DNA of 64,000 nucleotides. Source: Rhizobium sp. WYCCWR10014 (lineage in GTDB: Bacteria; Pseudomonadota; Alphaproteobacteria; Rhizobiales; Rhizobiaceae). The notes under the pieces are model-generated. The model had not been told where the DNA came from, did not search any database, and saw only the letters and a list, made by a program, of their open reading frames with translations. Every line of letters starts with the position of its first letter. The first letter of the stretch is position 1. The stretch spans positions 104,821-168,820 of the forward strand of contig NZ_LXFU01000046.1 of assembly GCF_001657485.1 (NCBI RefSeq), in the 5' to 3' direction. This document shows, in pieces, positions 34,293 to 41,912 of this stretch. A program made the translations under genes and the position numbers.

Positions 34293-35060
34293 ATGACACT
34301 TCTCAACGACAAGATCGCAATCATCACCGGCGCAAACTCCGGCATCGGCCGCGCGGCGGCGAAACTCTTTGCGCGGGAAGGCGCCAAGCTCGTGGTCACC
34401 GGCCGGCGGCAGGACGCGCTCGATGCCGTCATCGCGGAAATCGAGGCGGAGGGTGGTCAGGCCGTCGCCATATCCGGCGATGTCAGGGACGAGGCTCTGC
34501 AGGTAAGGCTCGTCGAGACGGCAGTCTCGCGTTTCGGCCGGCTCGACATCGCCTTCAACAATGCCGGCATCATCGGTGAGATGGGGCCGGTTGCCGGGCT
34601 GTCGCTGGAGGGCTGGCGCGAGACGATCGAGACCAATCTCACCGCCGCCTTTCTCGGCGCCAAACACCAGTCGGCGGCGATGGGAAAAGGCGGTGGATCG
34701 CTGATTTTCACCTCGACTTTCGTCGGCCACACCGTCGGCATGCCTGGCATGGCCGCCTATGCGGCGAGCAAGGCGGGGTTGATCGGCTTCGTGCAGGTCC
34801 TCGCCGCTGAACTCGGAGCGCAGCAGATCCGCGTCAACGCACTGCTTCCCGGCGGCACCGACACGCCCGCCAGCATCACCAACGCTCCTGATGCCACGCC
34901 GGAGGTGCTCGCCTTCGTGGAGGGGCTGCATGCGCTGAAACGCATGGCGCAACCCGAAGAGATCGCCAATGCGGCGCTTTTCCTGGCCTCCGACATGTCG
35001 AGCTTCGTCACCGGCACGGCGATGCTGGCGGATGGTGGGGTTTCGATCAGCCGGACATAG
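34293..35060 (+). CDS. Short-chain dehydrogenase/reductase
   Basis: 255 residues from ATG 34293 (AGGAGAGACCGAC upstream); the 77-codon extension in frame is not homologous. Rossmann motif TGANSGIGRAAAKLFAREGAKLVVTGRR, NNAGIIGEMGPV, catalytic Ser in FTSTFVG, Tyr/Lys in YAASKAGLI, and C-terminal FVTGTAMLADGGVSISR. Classical SDR, NADP preference suggested by the GRR after beta-2. Substrate unknown. Confidence 0.88.
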   Translation: MTLLNDKIAIITGANSGIGRAAAKLFAREGAKLVVTGRRQDALDAVIAEIEAEGGQAVAISGDVRDEALQVRLVETAVSRFGRLDIAFNNAGIIGEMGPVAGLSLEGWRETIETNLTAAFLGAKHQSAAMGKGGGSLIFTSTFVGHTVGMPGMAAYAASKAGLIGFVQVLAAELGAQQIRVNALLPGGTDTPASITNAPDATPEVLAFVEGLHALKRMAQPEEIANAALFLASDMSSFVTGTAMLADGGVSISRT

Positions 35061-35103
35061 GGCGGGTCAGGGAGGTGCCGTCAGGATGTCACTGCGGCAC
35101 GTT

Positions 35104-35137
35104 CTTTGTTGCGGCGGGCTATGCCGCCGCAACAAAG
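35104..35137. terminator. Bidirectional hairpin between SDR gene and ribB
   Basis: CTTTGTTGCGGCGG-GCTATG-CCGCCGCAACAAAG is a perfect 14-bp stem in the 84-bp gap between two convergent genes, flanked by T-rich ends of the stem on both strands. Serves as a shared terminator. Confidence 0.75.
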
Positions 35138-35144
35138 GCATCGA

Positions 35145-35780
35145 TCAGGCGACTTCGCGTATGTCTTTTGCTGCTTGGTGGTCGAGATAGGCGACCAAGT
35201 CCTCGATGGTGACGAGGGGCAGGTTGTGGCGTTCGGCGAAGACCGTGAGTTCGGGCAGGCGGGACATGGTGCCGTCGTCATTGGCGACTTCGCAGATGAC
35301 GCCGGCGGGGATCCTTCCGGCGAGGCGGGCGAGATCAACGGCGGCTTCGGTGTGGCCGGGGCGGCCGAGCACGCCGCGGGGGTTGGCGCGCAGCGGAAAG
35401 ATGTGGCCGGGGCGAGCGAAGTCGGCGGGCTTTGCGCGATCGTCGACCAGTGCGCTGACGGTGGCGGCACGGTCCGCCGCAGAAATGCCTGTCGTCGTGC
35501 CCTTGAGATAATCGACCGAGACCGTGAAGGCAGTTTTGTGCGATTCCGTGTTGTTGGGCACCATCAGCGGAATATCGAGCGCATCGAGGCGCTCGCCTTC
35601 CATGGCGATGCAGACAAGGCCGCGGGCGTGGGTCATCATGAAGGCGATTGCCTCAGGGGTGACGGCATCGGCCGCGACCACGATATCGCCTTCGTTTTCC
35701 CGGTTCTGGTCGTCGACGACGACGACCATCTGACCGTTGGCAATGGCTGATATGGCATTTTCAATTGTTGCAATAGTCAT
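35145..35780 (-). CDS. ribB: 3,4-dihydroxy-2-butanone-4-phosphate synthase
   Basis: 211 residues from ATG 35780; the extra 30 codons in frame lie in the leader. Makes the four-carbon precursor of riboflavin from ribulose 5-phosphate. Motifs: VVVDDQNRENEGDIVVAA (catalytic acidic cluster), MTHARGLVCIAMEG, TTTGISAADRA, FPLRANPRGVLGRPGHTEAAVDLARLAG. No fused GTP cyclohydrolase II domain. Controlled by the FMN riboswitch in its leader. A small hairpin ATGTCAG-CGGG-CTGACAT (35803-35820) lies just before the ribosome site and may be part of the expression platform. Confidence 0.93.
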   Translation of the reverse strand: MTIATIENAISAIANGQMVVVVDDQNRENEGDIVVAADAVTPEAIAFMMTHARGLVCIAMEGERLDALDIPLMVPNNTESHKTAFTVSVDYLKGTTTGISAADRAATVSALVDDRAKPADFARPGHIFPLRANPRGVLGRPGHTEAAVDLARLAGRIPAGVICEVANDDGTMSRLPELTVFAERHNLPLVTIEDLVAYLDHQAAKDIREVA

Positions 35781-35908
35781 GCTGTCTGGCCTTTCAAGGG
35801 TTATGTCAGCGGGCTGACATGGTCTGCTCGGCTCAATCTGTGAGCGAGCCTTCTGCCCTTGGGCGAACAAACGTCAGCCGACTCCGGGATGGAGTGCGAC
35901 TGCCCGTG

Positions 35909-36102
35909 TTGTCCTCTTCCATCCGGACTATACCGTCGGCTCCGGCATCTCACCGGATCTGCTGACCTTCCAGCAATTCAAAGTGCTACAGCGTCCCTTG
36001 CGCGTCTAAAAAGACGCGCGGCGCTGTAGTGCCGGAAGCGCTCGCGGGCTCCAGGATAGCTCCTGATACCGCCGGTGGGGAATTACACCCCGCCCTGAGA
36101 AC
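35909..36102 (-). ncRNA. FMN riboswitch (RFN element) upstream of ribB, with repeat in variable arm
   Basis: Read on the minus strand from 36102: GTTCTCAGGGCGGGGTG, then TTCCCCACCGGCGGTAT, AGCCCGCGAGCG, GGTCAGCAGATCCGGTGAGA, TGCCGGAGCCGACGGTATAG and TCCGGATGGAAGAGGACA. These are the conserved RFN segments in order. The variable arm between GCGAGCG and GGTCAGCAG is unusually long: a 9-bp base stem (CTTCCGGCA/TGCTGGAAG) is capped by a rhizobial palindromic repeat. The core segments are intact, so ligand binding should be preserved. Confidence 0.93.
35986..36029. repeat. Rhizobial palindromic repeat (RIME-like), copy C, inside the FMN riboswitch
   Basis: CTACAGCG...GACGCTGTAG with inner GCGCGTCT/AGACGCGC forms a long hairpin. 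Read on the minus strand it continues into GCACTTTGAATTGCTG, the same order as copy A (GACGCTGTAGCACTTCGAG, TTGCTG). Copy B differs more (TTAGAGCG/GACGCTCTAA). It occupies the tip of the riboswitch variable arm. Confidence 0.8.
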
Positions 36103-36250
36103 ATTTCAAAGATAGGATCAAAAACAGGGGGATGGCAAGGTCACTCGACCCGGCAAAAATGCAAAGCTGCCCTGCCTGAGATAAACACACTGTTCACACG
36201 AGGCGACGACCGTGTCGCCTTCCGTGCCTCGTTGGTGGTTTGATCATTCC

Positions 36251-36299
36251 ATGCATGTCGTTGTCCCAAAACCGCTGTGCACTTTTGGGCGACATGCAT
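36251..36299. repeat. Palindromic repeat at the 3' end of the SDR gene
   Basis: ATGCATGTCG (36251-36260) pairs with CGACATGCAT (36290-36299), and inner CCCAAAA (36265-36271) pairs with TTTTGGG (36283-36289). It abuts the SDR stop codon (36299-36301) and probably serves as its terminator. From memory this ATGCATGTCG...TTTTGGGCGACATGCA form recurs between rhizobial genes. The bases 36103-36250 hold no gene. Confidence 0.6.
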
Positions 36300-37081
36300 C
36301 AGGACATGATCAGGCCGCCGTCGACATTGATCGTCTGGCCGGTGATATAGGCGGCGTCATCGCTGGCGAGGAAGGTCACTAGGCCGGCGACGTCTTCGCC
36401 GGAACCGGCCCGTTTCATCGGGATGCCCTCGACCCATTCCTTCATCAATTCGCCGGGGGCGTAGTTGCCGAGCAGCTTGCCCCAGGCCTGGTCGTTATAG
36501 GCCCACATGTCGGTCTCGATGATGCCGGGGCAGAAGGCGTTGACGGTGATCTTCTCGGTCGCGACTTCCTTGGCCAGGCTCTGGGTGATGCCGACGACGC
36601 CCATTTTCGAGGCGGCGTAGTGCGGCGTGTAGATGAAGCCGTCGCGGGCCTGGCCGGAGGCGGTGTTGATGATGCGGCCGCCGCGCTTGTGCTTGCGCAT
36701 TCTTGATATCGCCTCCTGGGCGCAGAGGAAGACGCCCTTGGTGTTGACGGCCATGACCTTGTCCCACTCGTTTTCAGTCAGATCCTCGACGCGGGCGATG
36801 GTGATGACGCCGGCATTCTGGATCGAGACGTCGACCGCGCCGAATTCCTTCTCGGCGGCATCGTAGAGGGCGGTGACGCTCGCCTTGTCAGTGACGTCGC
36901 CGATGAAGGAGACGGCCTTGCCGCCTTCGGCCCGGATCTGTTCGGCAACGCCGTGAACCAGGTCCTCGTTGGCCGAGACGACGAGATTGGCGCCTTCGCG
37001 CGCAAAGCGCCTGGCGATGGCAGCGCCGATGCCGCGGCTGCCTCCCGTGATCACGACCGTCTTATCTTCGAAGCGTTTCAT
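36299..37081 (-). CDS. SDR oxidoreductase, polyol/acetoin dehydrogenase-like
   Basis: 260 residues from ATG 37081 (GGGAAGGAAAGAGC upstream). TGGSRGIGAAIARRFAREGANLV, QNAGVITIA, catalytic Ser in NTASGQARDG, YAASKMGVV, and NAFCPGIIETDMWAYND. The CPGII-T-MWA form is shared with acetoin reductases and several polyol dehydrogenases. C-terminus YITGQTINVDGGLIMS. Last gene of the minus-strand half of the sugar locus, separated from the preceding SDR by the tpi remnant. Probably oxidises a polyol or reduces the matching ketose. Confidence 0.85.
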   Translation of the reverse strand: MKRFEDKTVVITGGSRGIGAAIARRFAREGANLVVSANEDLVHGVAEQIRAEGGKAVSFIGDVTDKASVTALYDAAEKEFGAVDVSIQNAGVITIARVEDLTENEWDKVMAVNTKGVFLCAQEAISRMRKHKRGGRIINTASGQARDGFIYTPHYAASKMGVVGITQSLAKEVATEKITVNAFCPGIIETDMWAYNDQAWGKLLGNYAPGELMKEWVEGIPMKRAGSGEDVAGLVTFLASDDAAYITGQTINVDGGLIMS

Positions 37082-37185
37082 GCTCTTTCCTTCCCGGTAT
37101 CCGTCGGTAAACAGCAAATCTGGGCGTAACCTACCCTGCGATCATTATTGGAGCTCGAGCGGTTGCCGAGATAATCTTGGCGAAT

Positions 37186-37354
37186 TCAGGCAGTCTTGGG
37201 CGCCGTCGGTTGGACAGCCCGTTCGATCGGCGCGAAGGGCGGGCAGACGACGATATCGCACGCCGTCTTGCCCGTTATTCCCTTCAGCGCCTCGATCTCA
37301 GCTAGGGAGGAAGCGAGACCGTTCATTATCCAGTTGCCGGCAATGAGCTTCGCT
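37186..37354 (-). pseudogene. Triosephosphate isomerase N-terminal remnant
   Basis: A minus-strand frame ending at TGA (37186-37188) reads KLIAGNWIMNGLASSLAEIE, then ALKGITGKTACDIVVCPPFAPIERA. This matches the start of TpiA (AGNWKMNG, then the VLVCPP strand). The catalytic Lys of NWKMN is Ile, there is no in-frame start codon, and the frame stops after ~55 residues where a real TpiA continues for ~200 more. It lies just after the stop of the SDR at 37361. I read it as decay of a tpi gene once part of the operon. Confidence 0.7.
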
Positions 37355-37360
37355 GCGCCA

Positions 37361-38149
37361 TCACCAGCAGCAGAAACCGCCGTCGACGAGAAGATCGACG
37401 CCGGTCACGAAGCTTGCCGCATTGGACAGCAAGAACACTGCCGGGCCGACCATCTCGTCCACCGCTGCCATTCGCTGCATTGGCGTTTGCTCTTCGAAGA
37501 GCTTGGTCTGATGGACCATCTCGGGACGGGTGTTCATAGGCGTTGCCGTGTATCCGGGGGAGATGGTGTTGACGCGAATGCCGCGGTCGACCCATTCCAT
37601 CGCCATAGACTTCGACATATGGATCACGCCCGCCTTGGAGGCGTTATAATGCGCTTGGCTCAGCCCCCGGTTTACGATCACACCCGACATGGAAGCGATG
37701 TTGACGATGGAGCCGCGTCCATTCTTCAGCATGGCGCGAGCCTCGGCCTGGCAGGAAAGAAAGACGCCTTTGAGGTTGATATCCATCAACGTCTGATATT
37801 GGTCCTCCTCCATCTCTTCCGCCGGGTTCGCGTTGGCGATGCCCGCCGCGTTGACTGCAAGCGTCAGCGTGCCGAGATCCGCTTCGGTACGTGCTACGGC
37901 ATCTCCCAGGGAAGGTTTGCTCGTGACGTCCGCCGCGATCTGGATCGAACGGCGGCCAGCGGCGCGAATGTGTTCAGCCGTCCTGGCCAGCCCGTCGTCG
38001 GTTCGACGGTCGAGCAGCGCCACGTCGGCGCCGCATTGCGCAAGGCCGATGGCAATGCGCTGCCCAATGCCGCTGCCGGCTCCGGTAACGATGGCAACCT
38101 GGCCGCTGAGATCGAAAAGCTTCGGGGCGTTCAGAGTGATGTCGGACAC
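37361..38149 (-). CDS. SDR oxidoreductase, sugar-alcohol dehydrogenase-like
   Basis: 262 residues. TGAGSGIGQRIAIGLAQCGADVALLDRR (Asp after beta-2 suggests NAD), NAAGIANANP, catalytic Ser in IASMSGVIVN, Tyr/Lys in YNASKAGVIHMSKSMAMEW, PGYTATPMN, and C-terminal FVTGVDLLVDGGFCCW. Similar to polyol dehydrogenases of rhizobial sugar-alcohol operons. It starts 22 bases after the ABC ATPase stop, so it is in the transporter operon. Probably converts the imported polyol to a ketose for the FGGY kinase. Confidence 0.87.
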   Translation of the reverse strand: MSDITLNAPKLFDLSGQVAIVTGAGSGIGQRIAIGLAQCGADVALLDRRTDDGLARTAEHIRAAGRRSIQIAADVTSKPSLGDAVARTEADLGTLTLAVNAAGIANANPAEEMEEDQYQTLMDINLKGVFLSCQAEARAMLKNGRGSIVNIASMSGVIVNRGLSQAHYNASKAGVIHMSKSMAMEWVDRGIRVNTISPGYTATPMNTRPEMVHQTKLFEEQTPMQRMAAVDEMVGPAVFLLSNAASFVTGVDLLVDGGFCCW

Positions 38150-38171
38150 CGCTCTTCCTTTCTCTGTCTGT

Positions 38172-39650
38172 TTAGATGGTGGCTAGCTCCATGACCGAAA
38201 CGTCATTTGCCTCGTCACGATTGAGAATGCCTGCCTGTTTGCCTTGTGCAAGCACGAGAATGCGATTGGAGACTCCGAGAACTTCCTCGAGGTCCGAGCT
38301 TACGACGATGACCGCCACGCCCCGTTTGGCAAGATTGACGATGATGTCGTAGATGCCGGCTCGGGCGCCGACGTCGATGCCTCTCGTCGGTTCGTCGAGC
38401 ACGACGACCTTAGGATCGCGCATCAGCCATTTCGCGATGACCACCTTCTGCTGGTTGCCGCCGGACAGGTCCGAGGCATATTGCTCCGCACGGCCCTTCA
38501 CGCCGAACTTGGCAACTGCCTTCTCCGCAAACGAGCGCTTGACGCTCGGCGTAATCCAACGCCCGCCCAGCTTGTCGAGATTAGCGTAGATAATGTTCTC
38601 GCCGATCCGGTGCCCGACAACCAGGCCTTGCTCCTTGCGGTCTTCCGGAACCATCACGATGCCCTTGGCGATCGCGTCCGCCGGATCGCGCAGCCTGAGT
38701 TCTTTGCCTTCGAGTTTGATCGAACCTGCACTGATTGGGTCCGCGCCCGAAATGGCGCGGACAAGTTCGGTGCGGCCGGCGCCGACCAGTCCGGCGATTC
38801 CCAGAATTTCCCCGGCGCGCACATCGAAGGTAACGTCACGGAATGAGTTGTCCGGCGAGCTCAGCCCCGACACCTGGAGTACTGGATGGTCTGTCGGAAC
38901 CGGCAGGGCAGGGAACAAGCGGTCAAGCGGGCGTCCGACCATGCTCTCGACGATCGTTCGCACCGGTGTCGCGCTGTCGGAGAATTCCTGCACGCGCTCG
39001 CCATCGCGAAGAACGACGATCCGGTCGGTTATTCGCTTGATCTCTTCCATGCGGTGGGAAATGTAGACGATGCCGACTCCCTCCGACCGAAGCTTTCTAA
39101 CCTGTTCGAAAAGAGCTTCCGTCTCCGCGCCGCCAAGGGCGGCTGTCGGCTCATCGAGGATCAGGAGCTTGGCGTTGAGAGCCAGCGCCTTGGCGATCTC
39201 GATAAGTTGCTGATTTGCCGTGGAAAGGCCGGCGACCGTCCGCGTTGCGGGGATGTGAAGGTTCAAGCGAGCGAGCTGGTCCTGGGCCCGGCGAACCATC
39301 TGGGCGCGGTCGACGACGCCGTTCTTCATCGGCCAGCGTCCGATGAAGACGTTTTCCGCGATCGACAGCTGCGGCAAAAGCTGCAGTTCCTGATGGATCA
39401 GCACAACGCCCTTGTCGATCGCTTCCCTTGGGGTGGCCGGGGCATAAGGCTGCCCCAGCCAGGTCATTGATCCTTCGGACGGTGTGCGGGACCCGGCGAT
39501 GATGCCCGATAGCGTTGACTTGCCCGCTCCGTTTTCACCGAGAAGTGCAACCACTTCGCCCGAATAGACGTCCAAGCTGACATTCTTCAGAACCTGGAGC
39601 GGCCCATACCACTTGGATATGCCCCTCAGGGAAAGAACTGGATCAGTCAT
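38172..39650 (-). CDS. Sugar ABC transporter ATP-binding protein (RbsA/XylG type)
   Basis: 492 residues from ATG 39650 with GAGGAGGTGTGCG upstream. Two tandem ATPase domains: Walker A GENGAGKST in the first and a degenerate GLVGAGRTEL in the second. Signatures are LSTANQQLIEIAKAL and LSGGNQQKVVIAKWL, with Walker B LLILDEPTAALG and VVVLDEPTRGIDVG. This layout is typical of CUT2 monosaccharide importers. Works with 39679 and 40726 products. Confidence 0.93.
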   Translation of the reverse strand: MTDPVLSLRGISKWYGPLQVLKNVSLDVYSGEVVALLGENGAGKSTLSGIIAGSRTPSEGSMTWLGQPYAPATPREAIDKGVVLIHQELQLLPQLSIAENVFIGRWPMKNGVVDRAQMVRRAQDQLARLNLHIPATRTVAGLSTANQQLIEIAKALALNAKLLILDEPTAALGGAETEALFEQVRKLRSEGVGIVYISHRMEEIKRITDRIVVLRDGERVQEFSDSATPVRTIVESMVGRPLDRLFPALPVPTDHPVLQVSGLSSPDNSFRDVTFDVRAGEILGIAGLVGAGRTELVRAISGADPISAGSIKLEGKELRLRDPADAIAKGIVMVPEDRKEQGLVVGHRIGENIIYANLDKLGGRWITPSVKRSFAEKAVAKFGVKGRAEQYASDLSGGNQQKVVIAKWLMRDPKVVVLDEPTRGIDVGARAGIYDIIVNLAKRGVAVIVVSSDLEEVLGVSNRILVLAQGKQAGILNRDEANDVSVMELATI

Positions 39651-39678
39651 CGCACACCTCCTCAAGACCTCGACTTCA

Positions 39679-40608
39679 TTACGGATGGTTGGCGATGAAG
39701 CCTGCGACATTTTCCTTGGTTGTCAGCGTGGCATCCAGGAGCTGGACCGGCGGCACCTTTTCTCCGGCGACAAGCTTGGCAGCGTTTTCAACCGCGTCGC
39801 GGCCCATCTTCTGCGTCTGCTGGGTCGCCGTTACGTTGAAGACGCCCTTGCTGAGTGCTTCGAGAGCTGCGGTGTCACCATCGAAGCCGCCAACCACGAT
39901 CTTCTGGGAAGGATTGGCGACCTTGATCGCCTGCGCGGCGCCAAGTGCGAGGCCGTCGGCCTGGGCGAACACGATCGAAACGTCCGGATTTGCCTGCAGC
40001 ATATTCTGCATGATCTGAAAGCCTTCGTCCTGGCTCCAGATGTTCGAGAACTGTTCGGCGACAACCTTGACATCAGGATATGCCTTGAGAGATTCAGCGC
40101 AGCCCTTCGAACGATCGACTTCCGGCGTCGTGCCCTTCTGGCCGTGGATGATGACCATCTTCCCCTTGCCGCCGGCTTCCTTCAGGATGTAGTCGCACAC
40201 GGCCTTGGCAGACGCGACGGAATCCGTTGCAAGGAAGGTATCGCCGGGTGCTCCCTCGGCGTTGCGGTCGACGTTCACGACCGGAATACCAGCGCTCTTC
40301 GCGAGTTTGACCGGAACGGTCGCAGCCGCCGCACCTGCCGGAATGTAGATCAGCGCGTCGATCTTCTGGGTCAGAAGATCCTGGATCTGGTTGACCTGCG
40401 TCGGCCCGTCGCCCTTCGCGTCGACCGTGATGACTTCGATGCCGCGCTTCTTGGCTTCGGCCTCGACGGATTGTTTGATCTGGTTGAAGAAGTTTGCCTG
40501 AAGGTTGGCAACGGCCAAGCCGAGCTTCTTCAGTTCCGCCGCATGTACGGGGCCGAGCATGAGACCGAGCAGTGCAGCAGACGCGAGCATGGTGCGCGCT
40601 ATTTTCAT
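39679..40608 (-). CDS. Periplasmic sugar-binding protein (RbsB type)
   Basis: 309 residues from ATG 40608 (GGAGGAAATACA upstream). Signal peptide ~1-23 (MLASAALLGLMLGPVHAA). Family 2 binding-protein motifs: GLAVANLQANFFNQIKQSVE, VNQIQDLLTQKIDALIYIPAG, PVVNVDRNAEG, VVGGFDGDTAALEAL, QQTQKMGRDAVENAAKL. Binds a pentose-like sugar or polyol; exact ligand unknown. A GC-rich hairpin precedes it in the transcript. Confidence 0.9.
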   Translation of the reverse strand: MKIARTMLASAALLGLMLGPVHAAELKKLGLAVANLQANFFNQIKQSVEAEAKKRGIEVITVDAKGDGPTQVNQIQDLLTQKIDALIYIPAGAAAATVPVKLAKSAGIPVVNVDRNAEGAPGDTFLATDSVASAKAVCDYILKEAGGKGKMVIIHGQKGTTPEVDRSKGCAESLKAYPDVKVVAEQFSNIWSQDEGFQIMQNMLQANPDVSIVFAQADGLALGAAQAIKVANPSQKIVVGGFDGDTAALEALSKGVFNVTATQQTQKMGRDAVENAAKLVAGEKVPPVQLLDATLTTKENVAGFIANHP

Positions 40609-40668
40609 TGTATTTCCTCCGTTGTTAGATGGAACCCTCGGGTATGTCCTCCCCCTCGGGGTATTGAT

Positions 40669-40690
40669 CCGCCCCAAATTTTTGGGGCGG
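40669..40690. other. Intercistronic hairpin between permease and binding-protein genes
   Basis: CCGCCCCAA-ATTT-TTGGGGCGG is a perfect 9-10 bp stem in the 117-bp gap between the permease stop (40726) and the binding-protein start (40608). Because the permease is transcribed first, the hairpin could stabilise the downstream binding-protein message. Confidence 0.6.
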
Positions 40691-40725
40691 AATTCCAGGC
40701 CCGCCAACGCGGCGGACCGCGCTCG

Positions 40726-41706
40726 TCAGGCGCGACGCCGACGAATGGTCTCCGCGCCGACCGCGAGCACGATGACGATGCCGATGATCACCTGCTGCAG
40801 GAACGGCGAGACGTTGAGAAGGTTGAGACCGTTGCGAAGGACGCCGATGATGAGAACACCGATAAGTGTTCCTCCGATACCGCCCGCGCCCCCCGAGAGC
40901 GAAGTCCCGCCGATGACCACCGCGGCAATGGTGTCCAACTCATAGCCCAGACCGCTGGACGGCTGGACGGAATCCAGCCGGGCGGCGAGTACGATGCCCG
41001 CGAGCCCCGCAAGGACTGAACTCGCGACGTAGACGCCAATCGTCACGAGCGGGACGTTGATGCCGGCCAGCCGCGCGACTTCCGGATTTCCTCCCACCGC
41101 GTAGAGCATGCGACCTTCGGACCGGAAGTGCAGGAAAAGCCACGCCGCAAGAACAACCGCAAGCATGAGAAACACAGTGGCTGTCAACACGCCGAAATGG
41201 CGATCGATTGCCAGCATCATGAACCAGTCGGGGAATCCGACGATCTGCTGGCCGTCCGTGATCATATTTGCAACGCCGCGAGCCGCGGACATCATCGCAA
41301 GAGTGGCAATAAACGCTGGAACCCTGAACTGCGTTACCAGAAGTCCGACGATCAGCCCCGAAACGCCCGATGCGACCAGAGCAAACGCGATCCCGACCGG
41401 CAGCGGTAGGCCGGCGACATTCGCAGTCCAGCCCATGACCATCATCGCGAGAGCGAGTGCCGAGCCGACGGAGAGATCGATGCCGCCGATCAGAATGACA
41501 AAGGTCATACCGACGGCCATGATGCCGAGGACAGTGATCTGATCGAGGATGTTGAGGCCGTTCCGAACCGAAAGAAACGTGTCGGTGCTAAGGCTCAGAA
41601 AGACGCAAAGCGCGAGCAGCCCCACGAGTGGGCCGGTGGCGCCCTTGAGCTTGCTCAACCAGGCGCCGGACGAAAGCCCGTGTTCATTGATATCGAGCGC
41701 CACCAT
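40726..41706 (-). CDS. Sugar ABC transporter permease (RbsC type)
   Basis: 326 residues with eight to ten membrane segments. Motifs: GMTFVILIGGIDLSVGSALALA, FRVPAFIATLAMMSAARGVA, GGNPEVARLAGINV, GYELDTIAAVVIGGTSLSGGAGGIGGTLIG. CUT2 family. GGGAGGAACA precedes the ATG. It is the first gene of the minus-strand operon, unusual because CUT2 operons generally begin with the binding protein. Its promoter faces the transketolase promoter and carries the locus palindrome. Confidence 0.92.
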   Translation of the reverse strand: MVALDINEHGLSSGAWLSKLKGATGPLVGLLALCVFLSLSTDTFLSVRNGLNILDQITVLGIMAVGMTFVILIGGIDLSVGSALALAMMVMGWTANVAGLPLPVGIAFALVASGVSGLIVGLLVTQFRVPAFIATLAMMSAARGVANMITDGQQIVGFPDWFMMLAIDRHFGVLTATVFLMLAVVLAAWLFLHFRSEGRMLYAVGGNPEVARLAGINVPLVTIGVYVASSVLAGLAGIVLAARLDSVQPSSGLGYELDTIAAVVIGGTSLSGGAGGIGGTLIGVLIIGVLRNGLNLLNVSPFLQQVIIGIVIVLAVGAETIRRRRA

Positions 41707-41736
41707 TGTTCCTCCCTATGCCTAGGCTATTCGCTA

Positions 41737-41763
41737 ATTCACTGGACGAATAAATATTCACTG
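41737..41763. promoter_or_regulatory. Candidate SorC operator, permease side
   Basis: GAATAAATATTCACTG (41748-41763) is a near-palindrome (GAATA-AA-TATTC). ATTCACTG occurs at 41737-41744 and again at 41756-41763 (19-bp pitch), and a diverged ATTCATTA at 41774-41781. The 11-mer ATAAATATTCA recurs inverted at 41887-41897, and GAATAAAAATTCACT recurs before the sorC gene at 45208. Confidence 0.6.
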
Positions 41764-41884
41764 ATGCTGGAAAATTCATTAACAAGTTGCCTCCGAGCTG
41801 TCAATAGGATTTGATAGACTTGCAACTGCCGACGCATTGCTTAAAGGGCTTGACTAATCGGCGTCTTGTGCAAAAATATTGATA

Positions 41885-41900
41885 ACTGAATATTTATGCA
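41885..41900. promoter_or_regulatory. Candidate SorC operator, transketolase side
   Basis: ACTGAATATTTATGCA; its reverse complement shares ATAAATATTCA with the site at 41748. It lies 13 bases before the transketolase start and would overlap the ribosome-site region or leader, suiting repression. Confidence 0.6.
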
Positions 41901-41912
41901 TGAGAGGAATCC

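Noticed and set aside
35899..36102. Possible transposon insertion disrupting ribB control
   Set aside because: Only the variable arm is enlarged; all conserved riboswitch segments remain, so it is not a disruption and no transposase is present.
39613..41019. 468-codon plus-strand open frame
   Set aside because: Antisense to the RbsB-type binding protein and the RbsC-type permease.
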